Part shown: positions 48,895-58,236 of the stretch, piece by piece
Numbering within the stretch: the stretch's first letter is position 1
How the letters are laid out: each line of letters starts with the position of its first letter
Assembly (NCBI RefSeq): GCF_005877055.1
Contig: NZ_CP039424.1
Coordinates: 2,170,001-2,234,000, forward strand
DNA from: Citricoccus sp. SGAir0253
GTDB lineage: Bacteria; Actinomycetota; Actinomycetes; Actinomycetales; Micrococcaceae
Length of the DNA: 64,000 nucleotides
Reading direction: 5' to 3'
Translations under genes and position numbers: made by a program
Notes under the pieces: model-generated
What the model saw: only the letters and a program-made list of their open reading frames with translations
The model's database searches: none
What the model was told of the DNA's origin: nothing

Positions 48895-50532
48895 TCAGCG
48901 CTTCTGCTTGACGATCTTTTCCTGGGTGACCGCGTCGGCGGCCAGCGGATCGTGCTCCTCGTGCCCGGCGGCCACGAGCTTGTTGTCGCCCTCGCCGAAG
49001 AAGCCCTTCTTGAAGGCCTCCACCTCGGCCTTCAGCGTCTCCAGGGCCGAGTCCTCGAGCTTGCCGGTCTCCCGGATCGAGCCGAGCACCAGGTCCTTGT
49101 GGCGCAGGTGGTCCAGGAACTCGCGCTCGAAGCGCAGCACGTCCTCGACCGGCACCTCGTCCAGGTGGCCGTTCGCGCCGGTCCAGATGGACACGACCTG
49201 CTCCTCGACCGGGTACGGCGAGTACTGCGGCTGCTTGAGCAGCTCGGTCAGGCGCTCACCGCGCTGCAGCTGGCGGCGGGTGGCCGGGTCCAGGTCCGAG
49301 GCGAACATGGCGAACGCCTGCTGGTCGCGGTACTGGGCCAGGTCCAGCTTCAGGGTGCCGGAGACCTTCTTCATCGCCTTGATCTGCGCGGCACCGCCCA
49401 CGCGGGACACCGAGATGCCCACGTCCACGGCGGGACGCTGGTTGGCGTTGAACAGGTCCGACTGCAGGAAGATCTGGCCGTCGGTGATGGAGATGACGTT
49501 GGTCGGGATGTACGCCGAGACGTCGTTGGCCTTGGTCTCCACGATCGGCAGGCCGGTCATCGAGCCGCCGCCGAGCTCGTCGGAGAGCTTGGCGCAACGC
49601 TCCAGCAGGCGGGAGTGCAGGTAGAAGACGTCGCCCGGGTAGGCCTCGCGTCCCGGCGGGCGGCGCAGCAGCAGCGAGACCGCACGGTAGGCCTCGGCCT
49701 GCTTGGACAGGTCGTCGAAGATGATCAGCACGTGCTTGCCGCCGTACATCCAGTGCTGGCCGATGGCCGAGCCGGCGTAGGGGGCGAGGTACTTGAAGCC
49801 GGCCGGGTCGGAGGCCGGGGACGCCACGATCGTGGTGTACTCCAGGGCGCCGTGCTCCTCCAGGGTGTGGCGGACCGCGGCGATGGTGGAGGCCTTCTGG
49901 CCCACGGCGACGTAGATGCAGCGGACCTGCTTCGACGGGTCGCCGGACTCCCAGTTGGCCTTCTGGTTCAGGATCGTGTCGATGCCGATCGCGGTCTTGC
50001 CGGTCTGGCGGTCACCGATGATCAGCTGGCGCTGGCCGCGGCCGATCGGGATCATGGCGTCGATCGACTTCATGCCGGTCTGCAGCGGCTCGTCCACGGA
50101 CTTGCGCTGCGTCACGCCCGGGGCCTGGAGCTCCATGGCGCGGCGGCCCTCGGCCTCGATGGGGCCGAGGTCGTCGATCGGGGCGCCCAGCGGGTCCACG
50201 ACGCGGCCCAGGAACTTGTCGCCCACCGGGACGGAGAGGACCTCGCCGGTGCGCTGCACCTCCTGGCCCTCCTCGATGCCCTGGAAGTCGCCGAGCACGA
50301 CGACGCCGATCTCGCGGGTGTCCAGGTTCTGGGCCAGGCCCAGGGTGCCGTCCTCGAAGCGAAGCAGCTCGTTGGCCATGGCGGAGGGCAGGCCCTCCAC
50401 CCGGGCGATGCCGTCCGCGGCGGAGACGACGTGGCCGACCTCCACACGCTCGGTGCCGGCGGGTTCGTACGATGCCGCGAACTCATTCAGGGCATTGCGA
50501 ACATCATCAGCGTTGATGGTCAAGTCGGCCAT
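48895..50532 (-). CDS. atpA: ATP synthase alpha subunit
   Basis: Non-catalytic nucleotide-binding F1 subunit, 545 aa from the second ATG ([13 protein letters not shown]), which has AGCAGGGA 6 bases upstream; an ATG two codons earlier is less well placed. P-loop [11 protein letters not shown], the segment [16 protein letters not shown] and [20 protein letters not shown] are conserved. Length is slightly longer than E. coli because of an acidic/Lys-rich C-terminal tail, typical of actinobacteria. Confidence 0.98.
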   Translation of the reverse strand: MADLTINADDVRNALNEFAASYEPAGTERVEVGHVVSAADGIARVEGLPSAMANELLRFEDGTLGLAQNLDTREIGVVVLGDFQGIEEGQEVQRTGEVLSVPVGDKFLGRVVDPLGAPIDDLGPIEAEGRRAMELQAPGVTQRKSVDEPLQTGMKSIDAMIPIGRGQRQLIIGDRQTGKTAIGIDTILNQKANWESGDPSKQVRCIYVAVGQKASTIAAVRHTLEEHGALEYTTIVASPASDPAGFKYLAPYAGSAIGQHWMYGGKHVLIIFDDLSKQAEAYRAVSLLLRRPPGREAYPGDVFYLHSRLLERCAKLSDELGGGSMTGLPIVETKANDVSAYIPTNVISITDGQIFLQSDLFNANQRPAVDVGISVSRVGGAAQIKAMKKVSGTLKLDLAQYRDQQAFAMFASDLDPATRRQLQRGERLTELLKQPQYSPYPVEEQVVSIWTGANGHLDEVPVEDVLRFEREFLDHLRHKDLVLGSIRETGKLEDSALETLKAEVEAFKKGFFGEGDNKLVAAGHEEHDPLAADAVTQEKIVKQKR

Positions 50533-50609
50533 CTGCATTCCCTGCTCTCTCAGTTGGTGATCATCGAGATGCCGATGACCGAAGGTGTCTGTTTCGTGGT
50601 TCGCCGGCC

Positions 50610-51419
50610 TCAGCCGGCCAGCTTCCGCTGGAGGTCGTGGAGACGGGACTGGACGGAGGAGTCGACGACGTCGTCCCCCACCTGGACCCGGATGCCGCCG
50701 ACCAGCTCGGGATCGACCGCCACGTCCAGCCTCAGGTCACGGCCGAAGAGGCGACGCAGCCCGGCCGCGAGACGCTCGTGCTGCCCGGCCGCGAGGGGAC
50801 GGGCCACGGTGACCTCCGCGATCCACTGCCGCTGGCGCTCGGCCACGGCGTCCACGAAGTCCCGGACCAGGTCCACGGGCTTCAGCCCCCGCGGGTGCTC
50901 CACGGCCTGGCGCACCAGCAGGCGGGCCTCCGGGGAGGCACCGCCCAGCAGTCGCTCGGCCAGGGTGCCCCGCGACGCCGTCGGCGCCTGCGGATCCGTC
51001 AGTGCACGCTGCAGGTCGTGGGATTCCCCGACGGCGCGGTTGAAGGCCAGCAGCTGGTCGGCGAGCCGGCCCAGTCCGTCCAGTCCCTCGCGCTCGGCGG
51101 AGGCGGCCACCGCGGTGGTGGCCAGTTGCTCGAGGGCGTCGCCGAAGTCCCGGTCACGGGTCCAGCGGCGGGCCGCCAGGTCCGCGAGGACCGTGGTGGC
51201 GCCCTCCGAGACGCGGCCGCCGAACAGCGACCGCACCACGCCGACGCGCCGCTCGACCGTCCACGAGGGATCGGTCATGGCGCGGCGCAGCGGCGCGTTG
51301 TCGTCGACGGTCCGCAGGGCCGTGAACAGCTCTGCCGCCAGCGGCAGGCCGCCGGAGGTCAGGACGGGGTCCAGGTCCCGGCGGGCGGCCGTCAGTGAGT
51401 CGGAAGAAGTGCCGGCCAT
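50610..51419 (-). CDS. atpH: ATP synthase delta subunit
   Basis: 269-aa stator subunit that links F1 to the b subunits. The C-terminal conserved part [19 protein letters not shown] is clear, and the N-terminal helical bundle ([17 protein letters not shown]) is present. At 269 aa it is longer than the 177-aa E. coli form and matches the length in many actinobacteria. The ATG overlaps the atpF stop by one base (TAATG), which couples their synthesis. Confidence 0.95.
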   Translation of the reverse strand: MAGTSSDSLTAARRDLDPVLTSGGLPLAAELFTALRTVDDNAPLRRAMTDPSWTVERRVGVVRSLFGGRVSEGATTVLADLAARRWTRDRDFGDALEQLATTAVAASAEREGLDGLGRLADQLLAFNRAVGESHDLQRALTDPQAPTASRGTLAERLLGGASPEARLLVRQAVEHPRGLKPVDLVRDFVDAVAERQRQWIAEVTVARPLAAGQHERLAAGLRRLFGRDLRLDVAVDPELVGGIRVQVGDDVVDSSVQSRLHDLQRKLAG

Positions 51420-52003
51420 TACTCAGCAGCACCTGCGCTGGTGGCGGTCCGGCCGGTGGCCTCGCTGCGCTCCAGGTCCTCGAGGAACCGGTCCACGACG
51501 CGCTGGGCGCGGGCGTCGTCCTCGAGGGACTCCCCCACGATGCGGCTGGCCAGGGTGGTGGCCAGGCTGCCGACGTCGGTGCGCAGCGAGGCCTCGGCCT
51601 GCACGCGCTCCGCGGCGATCTGCGCCTGGGCCTGCTCGGCGATGCGGGCAGCCTCCGTGGACGCCTTCTCCCGGGCGTCCGCCAGGATCTGGGCGGCCTC
51701 GGCGCGGGCCTCCTCGCGGATGCGGTTGGCCTCGACGTAGCCGTCCTGCTGCTGCTGCTCGTAGCTGGCCTTGAGGGCATTGGCCTCGGCCTGTGCCTTC
51801 TCGGCCTTCTCGAGGCCGCCCTCGATCGCGTCGACACGGTCCTGGTACGCCTTCTCCAGGGCCGGGGCGATGTACTTCACTACGAGGAACATCAGCACGG
51901 CGAAGCCGACGGCGGTGACCAGCACCTCCCACCAGTTCGGAAGCAGCGGATTGGCGCTGTGCCCCTCCTCGGCTGCGACGAGGATCAGTTCAGACCTGAT
52001 CAT
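51419..52003 (-). CDS. atpF: ATP synthase b subunit
   Basis: 194-aa peripheral stalk subunit. One N-terminal membrane helix (WEVLVTAVGFAVLMFLVVKY) is followed by a long Ala/Glu/Gln/Arg-rich amphipathic helix for dimerisation (KAEKAQAEANALKASYEQ). A short external N-terminus precedes the helix. The stop overlaps the atpH start. Confidence 0.96.
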   Translation of the reverse strand: MIRSELILVAAEEGHSANPLLPNWWEVLVTAVGFAVLMFLVVKYIAPALEKAYQDRVDAIEGGLEKAEKAQAEANALKASYEQQQQDGYVEANRIREEARAEAAQILADAREKASTEAARIAEQAQAQIAAERVQAEASLRTDVGSLATTLASRIVGESLEDDARAQRVVDRFLEDLERSEATGRTATSAGAAE

Positions 52004-52075
52004 GGTTCAACCATCCTTTGGTGATGTTTCCTGTCATGGGCGGCCGGCGGAGCGGCCTGCAGATGGCAGGAGGGG

Positions 52076-52291
52076 TCAGACGCCGACGACGAAGGCGAAG
52101 ACCAGACCCAGGATGGCGAGGGCCTCGGCCAGGGCGAAGCCGAGCAGGGCGATCGGCTGCAGGATGCGCTGGGCCTCCGGCTGGCGGGCGACGCCGTTGA
52201 TGTAGGCGGCGAAGATCAGGCCCACGCCGATCGCGGAGCCGATGGCGGCCAGGCCGTAGCCGATCATGTTCAGAGAACCGTGCAGTTCCAT
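52076..52291 (-). CDS. atpE: ATP synthase c subunit
   Basis: 71-aa proteolipid of the proton-driven ring: two membrane helices ([20 protein letters not shown] and [20 protein letters not shown]) joined by a polar loop ARQPEAQR. The proton-carrying Glu is in FALAEALA. The ATG at 52291 has AAGGAA upstream; the open frame extends further but lacks family similarity there. The residues that sodium-type rings use are not evident, so protons are likely. Confidence 0.97.
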   Translation of the reverse strand: MELHGSLNMIGYGLAAIGSAIGVGLIFAAYINGVARQPEAQRILQPIALLGFALAEALAILGLVFAFVVGV

Positions 52292-52451
52292 TGTGTTCCT
52301 TTCAAGATGCCAGTCGGCAGGTTGTGCGGGTATCCCCGGCGTGGTCCCGGCGGTTGCCGGCACCGGGAAGTGCTGCGGTGGCGGACGGTGCCCGCCGATC
52401 CGTTCCCGTGGCCCGTCCGGCGCTCGGCCGGCCGGTCACGGTCCCGGAAGG

Positions 52452-53264
52452 TCAGTGGTCGTTGGCGGCCAGGGCCCCTTGGATGTAGATCGCGGTCAGC
52501 AAGGTGAAGACGAACGCCTGCAGGAACATGATCAGCAGCTCGAGGAAGTACATGGCCACGGAGCCGAGGATCACCAGCACGCCGGTGCCCTGCAGGGCCA
52601 GGTTGCCGGTCTCGGTGATGAGGAAGGCCGCGCCGGAGCCGGCGAGCATCACGATCATGTGGCCCGAGAGCATGGTGGCCATCAGACGCAGCGAGTGGGT
52701 CAGCGGCCGCACGATGAAGTTGGAGATGATCTCCAGCGGCACGAGCAGCGGCAGGATCCAGCCGGGGACCCCGGTCGGCACCACGGCGAGCTTGAAGTAC
52801 TTCGGACCGTGGTGCTTGACGCCCACGCCGATCCAGATGATGTAGACGATGAGCGCCAGCGCGTAGGCGGAGCCGGCGTGCGAGAAGCTCGGCAGCTGCA
52901 GGAACGGGATGGCGCCGAAGAAGTTGTTCAGCAGCACGAAGAAGAAGATGCCGAACAGCAGCGGCACCCAGGCCTTGAACTCCCTCTCGCCGATGATGTC
53001 CCGGCCGATGCCGTTGCGCACGAAGGCGTAGCCGGACTCGGCGAGCCACTGGACCTTCCCGGGGACCAGGCCCGGCTTGCGCATGGCCATCATGAAGAAG
53101 GCCGAGATGAGGATCACCGAGAGGATGATCATCAGCATCTGCTTGCCGAAGCCCGTGCCGTACTCGGCCATCCAGGGCAGGATGTCCGGCAGGTGGGTCT
53201 GGTCGATCGTGGGCGGAGCGAATCCACCCTGATCGGTGGAGCTGGCGAGCACGATCGGTAGCAC
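52452..53264 (-). CDS. atpB: ATP synthase a subunit
   Basis: 270-aa membrane stator that carries the proton half-channels. The essential Arg lies in THSLRLMATMLSGHMIV. Aromatic and polar helices around LLFGIFFFVLLNNFFGAIPF and LLIMFLQAFVFTLLTAIYIQ are typical. The GTG at 53264 is chosen because GAGAGG lies 6-7 bases upstream and the sequence VLPIVLASSTDQGGF begins the usual external tail. Gap of 160 bases to atpE. Confidence 0.96.
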   Translation of the reverse strand: MLPIVLASSTDQGGFAPPTIDQTHLPDILPWMAEYGTGFGKQMLMIILSVILISAFFMMAMRKPGLVPGKVQWLAESGYAFVRNGIGRDIIGEREFKAWVPLLFGIFFFVLLNNFFGAIPFLQLPSFSHAGSAYALALIVYIIWIGVGVKHHGPKYFKLAVVPTGVPGWILPLLVPLEIISNFIVRPLTHSLRLMATMLSGHMIVMLAGSGAAFLITETGNLALQGTGVLVILGSVAMYFLELLIMFLQAFVFTLLTAIYIQGALAANDH

Positions 53265-53355
53265 GCTGATCCTCTCTGCAGTGTCCGTCAGCGGAACGCG
53301 GACGTGGGCGTTCCCTCCACGCGGACAGGGCGGCGACATGGCTGCGCCCCGGCCG

Positions 53356-53384
53356 TCGTTATTGATCGTTGATGAGCCTACCAA
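53356..53384 (-). promoter_or_regulatory. Candidate ATP synthase promoter
   Basis: TTGGTA (53379-53384) and a weak TAACGA (53356-53361) are 17 bases apart on the minus strand, between the hairpin at 53406 and atpB. The region is unusually A/T-rich for this genome. Confidence 0.3.
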
Positions 53385-53405
53385 ACCGGGCAGGGTCCTC
53401 CTGAC

Positions 53406-53439
53406 CAAAAACCCCCCATTCGGCACGGTTTCCGGGGGT
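53406..53439 (-). terminator. Terminator-like hairpin between atpI and atpB
   Basis: On the minus strand ACCCCC pairs with GGGGGT across an 18-base gap, and TTTTT overlaps and follows the 3' arm. It is the only other U-run hairpin in the window besides the ilv attenuator. It may insulate atpB from atpI transcription or act as an attenuator. Confidence 0.5.
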
Positions 53440-53499
53440 CATGGCGATTTATTTCTACGACGTGTCGAAATCCGGGCGAGTTCGGCGGCCGGCGGGCCC

Positions 53500-53931
53500 T
53501 CAGTCGTCGTACACCTGGCGCCGCGTGCGGGCGAAGACGAGCACCTCGGTGGCCTGCCACGCGACGATGGCCAGCAGCGCCCCCACCCCCGCACCGAGGG
53601 TGTCCAGCCAGCCCGGGGCGGGCACCACGGTGAGCAGCACGGCCATCAGGACGATCTTCACCACGAAGCCGAACATGGCGATGAAGATGGCCTGGTCCCG
53701 CCAGCGGTCCCAGGACCACGCCGTGAGCGCCAGGGTCATGGCGGACAGCAGCACGACGACGGCCCCGGCCAGTCCCAGCGAGGCGGCGGCGGCGCCGCCG
53801 GCCAGCGGCCAGGCGGCGCCCGCCGCCACCGCCACGAGGGGCACGCAGACGGCCAGGCACGCGGCGAGGATCCCCCACCACCCCCGGGTGTTCACGCGGC
53901 GCGGGCGTCGTCTGGTCGGCATGGTGCTCAC
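53500..53931 (-). CDS. atpI: AtpI-like ATP synthase accessory membrane protein
   Basis: 143 aa with four hydrophobic helices, e.g. WWGILAACLAVCVPLVAVAAG and DQAIFIAMFGFVVKIVLMAV, and an Arg-rich N-terminus. Size, topology and position just before atpB fit AtpI/UncI, which helps assemble c-rings or bring in magnesium in other bacteria. The GTG overlaps the wecA stop by 4 bases (GTGA) and has GGGGGAG nearby; an ATG at 53922 is the alternative. Sequence similarity is weak, as is usual for the family. Confidence 0.75.
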   Translation of the reverse strand: MSTMPTRRRPRRVNTRGWWGILAACLAVCVPLVAVAAGAAWPLAGGAAAASLGLAGAVVVLLSAMTLALTAWSWDRWRDQAIFIAMFGFVVKIVLMAVLLTVVPAPGWLDTLGAGVGALLAIVAWQATEVLVFARTRRQVYDD

Positions 53932-55031
53932 GGGCTCCCCCTTCTGGAACGGTGGACCCAGGGATGCAGGGTCAGGTAGCCGGCACCCAGCAGCAGCGCG
54001 GCCATGACCGGCAGCACGAGCCGCCAGTCCAGGAAGTTCAGGGACACCACGCCGTAGGCGATGAGGAACGTCCACAGGTACAGCAGCAGCACGGCCTGGC
54101 GGTGCGTGTAGCCGCCGTCCACGAGCTTGTGGTGCAGGTGGCCGCGGTCGGCGGAGAACGGGCTGGCCCCCCGCGCCGTGCGGCGCACCACGGCCAGCGC
54201 CAGGTCGGCCAGCGGCAGGGCCATCACGGCGATCGGCAGCAGCACCGGCATGTAGGCCGGCACGTTGCGGAAGCGGAAGCCCGCCAGGGCGCCGAGGTCC
54301 GCGGTCACCGCGATCGCGGCGGTGGCCATCAGCAGGCCGATGACCATGGCGCCGACCTCCCCCATGAAGATCCGCGCCGGGTTCAGGTTGTGCGGCAGGA
54401 AGCCCAGGCACGAGCCCACCAGCACCGCCATCAGCAGGGTGGCGAGGTTGGAGTAGTCGAACTGGTTGATGGTGCGCGTCAGCAGGTAGGAGTAGATGAA
54501 GAAGGCCGAGCCGCCGATCACCGCGACGCCCGCGGCCAGCCCGTCCAGCCCGTCCACGAAGTTGATGGCATTCATGGTCAGCACGAGGATGAACACGGTC
54601 AGGCCCAGCTGGAGGGGCTCGCTGCCGACCGGGATCCAGCCGACGGGCATGGCCTCTACGCGCACCCCGTGCAGCGCCACGAGTCCCGCGGCCGCGACCT
54701 GTCCGGAGAGCTTGAGGGACCAGTGCAGGTCCCACAGGTCGTCGGCGACCCCCATGACGAGCACCACGGCCAGGGCGAGCAGCACGCCGCGCACCGGGAC
54801 CGGGTCCGTGAAGATGCCGCCGAGGAAGGGCACCATGGCGCCCACCCCGAGCGCGGCCAGGACGCCGGCCAGCATCGCCACGCCGCCGAGCTTGGGCACC
54901 GGCTGCCGGTGCACGTCCCGCTGGCGGCGGGGGGTGTAGACGCGCCCCCGCAGCGCCAGCACGCGGACCGCCGGCGTGAGGGCGAAGCTCACGAGGGCGG
55001 ACAGCACGAGCAGCAGCAGGTAGGCCCTCAT
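53928..55031 (-). CDS. wecA: MraY/WecA-family undecaprenyl-phosphate sugar-phosphate transferase
   Basis: 367-aa membrane enzyme with about 11 helices that starts a cell-envelope glycan by putting GlcNAc-1-P (or a related sugar-phosphate) on undecaprenyl phosphate. Motifs: VADDLWDLHW (Asp-Asp), NFVDGLDGLAAG, HLHHKL in the sugar-binding loop. The usual FMGDxGS motif is IFMGEVGAM here: a Glu replaces the conserved Asp. Its ATG overlaps the sua5 stop by 4 bases and its stop overlaps atpI. Probably feeds teichuronic or other wall polymers. Confidence 0.9.
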   Translation of the reverse strand: MRAYLLLLVLSALVSFALTPAVRVLALRGRVYTPRRQRDVHRQPVPKLGGVAMLAGVLAALGVGAMVPFLGGIFTDPVPVRGVLLALAVVLVMGVADDLWDLHWSLKLSGQVAAAGLVALHGVRVEAMPVGWIPVGSEPLQLGLTVFILVLTMNAINFVDGLDGLAAGVAVIGGSAFFIYSYLLTRTINQFDYSNLATLLMAVLVGSCLGFLPHNLNPARIFMGEVGAMVIGLLMATAAIAVTADLGALAGFRFRNVPAYMPVLLPIAVMALPLADLALAVVRRTARGASPFSADRGHLHHKLVDGGYTHRQAVLLLYLWTFLIAYGVVSLNFLDWRLVLPVMAALLLGAGYLTLHPWVHRSRRGSP

Positions 55032-55876
55032 CGACCGGCGGGGGCCCCGCCCGGCGTGTCCCCGGGCCCGGCGTCGGCTCCGGCACCGTCATGCGGACCG
55101 GTCGCGGGCGCGGCGTCGGCGGGGGCGACCTCGGCGGGCTCGGCGTCGGCGGGGGCGACCTCGGCGGGCTCGGCGGCGGCGGGCGCGGCCGGGCCGGTCC
55201 CGGCACCGGCGGCATCCGCGGATCCCGCGCCGTCGAGCGGCACGAGGTCGGGCACCACGGCCGCGAGCTCGGCGTGCGGCAGGGCGCCCTGGCGCACCAC
55301 GCGGAAGGGGGTGACGGTGCAGTCCACGATCGTGGACGGGGCCGAGAGGTCCCGGTCGCCGTCGTCGAGGTACACGGCCACCGACTCGCCGAGCATCTCC
55401 CGGGCCGCGGCGGCCGACGTCGCGGCCGGGAGCCCCGTGCGGTTGGCGCTGGAGACGGCCATGGGCCCCACCTCGCGGAGCAGTTCGCGGGCGACCTGGT
55501 CGTCCGGGACCCGCAGCGCCACCGTCCCCCGGGTCTCGCCGAGGTCCCAGGCCAGGGAGGGCTGGGCGGGGAGGATCAGGGTGAGGGCACCGGGCCAGAA
55601 GGCCTCGGCCAGGGCGCGCGCCCCGTCCGGGACGTCGGCCGCGAGGCCGTCCATCACCTGCGGCGCGCCGATCAGCACGGGCGGGGGCATGTTCCGGCCG
55701 CGGCCCTTCGCGGCCAGCAGCACCGCCACGGCCTGGGGGGAGAAGGCGTCGGCGCCGATCCCGTACACGGTGTCGGTCGGCAGGACGACGCACTCCTGGC
55801 GGCCCAGTGCCGCGCGGGCGGCCTCGATGGCCTCGTCGAGTCCGGCGTCCGTGGTGCAGTCGATGAGGGTGCTCAC
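55028..55876 (-). CDS. L-threonylcarbamoyladenylate synthase (YrdC/Sua5)
   Basis: Makes threonylcarbamoyl-AMP, the precursor of the t6A base in ANN-decoding tRNAs. 282 aa. The YrdC core (about 8-205) has VVLPTDTVYGIGADAFSPQ, AAKGRGRNMPPPVLIG, WPGALTLILPAQ and VAVSSANRTG-like SSANRTGLPAATSA. A C-terminal tail of about 65 residues is Ala/Pro/Glu-rich with the ten-residue repeat AEPAEVAPAD twice; there is no Sua5 second domain. The GTG overlaps the prmC stop by 4 bases. Confidence 0.94.
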   Translation of the reverse strand: MSTLIDCTTDAGLDEAIEAARAALGRQECVVLPTDTVYGIGADAFSPQAVAVLLAAKGRGRNMPPPVLIGAPQVMDGLAADVPDGARALAEAFWPGALTLILPAQPSLAWDLGETRGTVALRVPDDQVARELLREVGPMAVSSANRTGLPAATSAAAAREMLGESVAVYLDDGDRDLSAPSTIVDCTVTPFRVVRQGALPHAELAAVVPDLVPLDGAGSADAAGAGTGPAAPAAAEPAEVAPADAEPAEVAPADAAPATGPHDGAGADAGPGDTPGGAPAGR

Positions 55877-56964
55877 GGGTCCATTCTCCCACCGACCGCG
55901 TCCGGGGCCGGTCCCGCGCCCGGCGCGGCGGCCGGTCCGGCCCCCGGTCCGGCGGCCGAGTCGTGGACCGAGCCGGTGACCGAGCCGGTGACCGAGCCCT
56001 GGGGCCGCGGGGCCGGGAGGTCCGTGCGGACGGCCTCCGTGAACCGTGGCCGGTCGTTGAGGTCGCGGTGGGAGCGCACCGCCGTGAAGAGCCCGTCGCG
56101 CTCCAGCAGACCGGCCACCGCGGCGGCCTGCGTGTCGTCGTGCTCCATCACGAACACCCCGCCGGGGCGCAGCAGCCGGGCCGCCGCGGCGGCCACGACG
56201 GCCGGCATCCGCAGCCCGTCCGCTCCCCCGCCGTACAGCGCCATCGCGGGATCGCGCCGCGCCTCGGGCTGGAGCGGGACGCGGCCGTCCGGGACGTAGG
56301 GCGGGTTGGAGACCACGACGTCGACCGACCCGTCGAGCGGGGCCAGGGCCGTGGCGGCGTCCGCCACGTGCAGCTCGACCCCGCGGGGCCCCAGGTTCGC
56401 GGCGGCCCAGCGGGCCGCCTCGGGGTCCGCCTCGACGGCGTGCAGCCGGGCACCGGGGACCTCCTCGGCCAGCGCGGCGGCGATCGCCCCGGAGCCGGTG
56501 CACAGGTCCACGCCGAGGGCGCCGGGGCCGGCGGCCGCGAGGGCCTCGACGGCGCGGCCGGCCACGAGCTCGGTCTCGGGCCGGGGCAGGAAGACCCCGG
56601 GTCCCACGGAGAGCTCCACGGTGCGGAACGCGGCACTGCCGGTGAGGTACTGCAGCGGGGTCCGGGTGGACCGGGAGATGGCCAGGCGGCGCAGGTCGAC
56701 GGCCTGCACGGCCGTCAGCTCCCGGCCGGCGACGGCCCACGCGGCCACCCGCCCCCGCGGGGCGCCCAGCACGTGGGCGGCCAGCAGCTCGGCCTCGGCG
56801 CGCGGGGACTCCACCCCCGCGGCGGCCAGCAGCTCGGTGGCCGAGCGCAGGAGGGCGCCCAGGTCCAGGTCGTCCACCGGCCGTGCCCGCCCCGCCGGGT
56901 GGGGCGCCCGGACCGGTCCGGTACCGGCCGGCCTCGCGGGCACGGTGCCCGTCCGGATCGTCAC
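55873..56964 (-). CDS. prmC: Release factor glutamine methyltransferase
   Basis: Methylates the Gln of the GGQ motif of release factors. 363 aa: a 35-residue low-complexity start, an N-terminal helical domain, and a Rossmann methyltransferase domain with [27 protein letters not shown] and the catalytic NPPYVPDG. The C-terminus has a Ser/Thr/Gly-Val repeat ([11 protein letters not shown]) and a Pro/Gly-rich tail. The GTG overlaps the prfA stop by 4 bases, so its substrate gene and it are co-translated. Confidence 0.95.
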   Translation of the reverse strand: MTIRTGTVPARPAGTGPVRAPHPAGRARPVDDLDLGALLRSATELLAAAGVESPRAEAELLAAHVLGAPRGRVAAWAVAGRELTAVQAVDLRRLAISRSTRTPLQYLTGSAAFRTVELSVGPGVFLPRPETELVAGRAVEALAAAGPGALGVDLCTGSGAIAAALAEEVPGARLHAVEADPEAARWAAANLGPRGVELHVADAATALAPLDGSVDVVVSNPPYVPDGRVPLQPEARRDPAMALYGGGADGLRMPAVVAAAAARLLRPGGVFVMEHDDTQAAAVAGLLERDGLFTAVRSHRDLNDRPRFTEAVRTDLPAPRPQGSVTGSVTGSVHDSAAGPGAGPAAAPGAGPAPDAVGGRMDP

Positions 56965-58070
56965 CGCTCCCCCGTCCCGCCCCGGCCCTGCTGGCCGTGC
57001 TGTCCCAGCGCCTCGAGGCGGTGCCGCTCGTCCAGGTCGATGCAGGACTGCAGCACCGGGCCGAGGTCGCCGTCGAGGACGGCGTCGAGGTTGTATGCCT
57101 TGTACCCGGTCCGGTGGTCCGCGATCCGGTTCTCGGGGTAGTTGTAGGTGCGGATCCGCTCCGAGCGGTCCATGGTGCGCACCTGGGAGGCGCGCGTGGC
57201 CGCGTTCTCGGCGTCGAGCTGCTCCTGCTGGTGGGCGAGCAGCCGGGAGCGGAGCACGCGCATCCCGGCCTCGCGGTTCTGGATCTGGGACTTCTCGTTC
57301 TGCATCGACACCACGATCCCCGTGGGCAGGTGGGTGATGCGCACCGCGGAGTCGGTGGTGTTGACGGACTGCCCGCCGGGACCGGAGGAGCGGAAGACGT
57401 CGATCTTGAGGTCGTTCGGGGAGATCTCGATCTCCTCGGGGGCGTCCACCTCGGGGAAGACGAGCACGCCCGCCGCGGAGGTGTGGATGCGCCCCTGGGA
57501 CTCGGTCACCGGCACGCGCTGGACGCGGTGCACGCCGCCCTCGAACTTCAGGTGGGCGTACACGCCCTCGGCCGGGTCCGTGGACGAGCCCTTGATGGCC
57601 ACCTGGACGTCCTTGTAGCCGCCGAGGTCGGACTCCGTGGCGGAGAGGACCTCCGTGCGCCACCCCTTGGACTCCGCGAAGCGCGTGTACATCCGCAGCA
57701 GGTCACCGGCGAACAGCGCGGCCTCCTCGCCGCCCTCCCCGCCCTTGATCTCCAGGATCGCGTCCCGCGCGTCCGAGGGGTCGCGCGGGATCAGCAGCCG
57801 GCGCAGCCGCTCGGTGGCGCGTTCGGCGGCCTCCTGGAGACCGGGCACCTCCGCGGCGAACTCCGCGTCGTCCTCGGCCAGCTCGCGCGCGTCGGCCAGG
57901 TCGTCCTCGGCCTGCCGCCACGCCCGGTGCGCCGCGACGATGCCGTTGAGCTCGGCGAAGCGGCGGCCGAGCCGCCGGGACAGCGCCTGGTCCTGGTGCA
58001 CGGCCGGGTCCGCGAGGCGTTCGGTGAGCTCGCGGTGCTCGTCCAGCAGGTCCTGCACGGACTCGAACAT
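56961..58070 (-). CDS. prfA: Peptide chain release factor 1
   Basis: Ends translation at UAA and UAG. 369 aa. Codon-recognition motif PVT (family PxT) in [15 protein letters not shown], and the catalytic GGQ in [16 protein letters not shown]. The N-terminal helical domain and C-terminal Gln/Lys-rich segment are of normal length. ATG with GAAGGAAG upstream. First of five genes joined by 4-base overlaps. Confidence 0.97.
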   Translation of the reverse strand: MFESVQDLLDEHRELTERLADPAVHQDQALSRRLGRRFAELNGIVAAHRAWRQAEDDLADARELAEDDAEFAAEVPGLQEAAERATERLRRLLIPRDPSDARDAILEIKGGEGGEEAALFAGDLLRMYTRFAESKGWRTEVLSATESDLGGYKDVQVAIKGSSTDPAEGVYAHLKFEGGVHRVQRVPVTESQGRIHTSAAGVLVFPEVDAPEEIEISPNDLKIDVFRSSGPGGQSVNTTDSAVRITHLPTGIVVSMQNEKSQIQNREAGMRVLRSRLLAHQQEQLDAENAATRASQVRTMDRSERIRTYNYPENRIADHRTGYKAYNLDAVLDGDLGPVLQSCIDLDERHRLEALGQHGQQGRGGTGER

Positions 58071-58089
58071 GGTTCTTCCTTCGGTCGGT

Positions 58090-58121
58090 GGTCCGGGGAG
58101 TGGTCCGGGGAGTGGTCCGGT
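58090..58121 (+). repeat. 12-bp tandem repeat in the prfA leader
   Basis: GGTCCGGGGAGT occurs twice and then eight more bases of a third copy (plus strand). It lies in the rho-prfA gap. Confidence 0.7.
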
Positions 58122-58186
58122 CGGTCGCCCGGCGGTCCGGACGGGGGCCTGCGCCCCGGCGCCGCCGCGCCGGGCGGGAACGACTC

Positions 58187-58226
58187 GGCCCCCGGCCCGC
58201 CGCGTGCATGCGGTGGACCGGGGGCC
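58187..58226 (-). terminator. Hairpin after rho
   Basis: GGCCCCCGG and CCGGGGGCC form a 9-bp stem with more G/C pairing inside, 11 bases after the rho stop codon. No U-run; read-through to prfA is likely. Confidence 0.5.
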
Positions 58227-58236
58227 GGCGTCGGCG

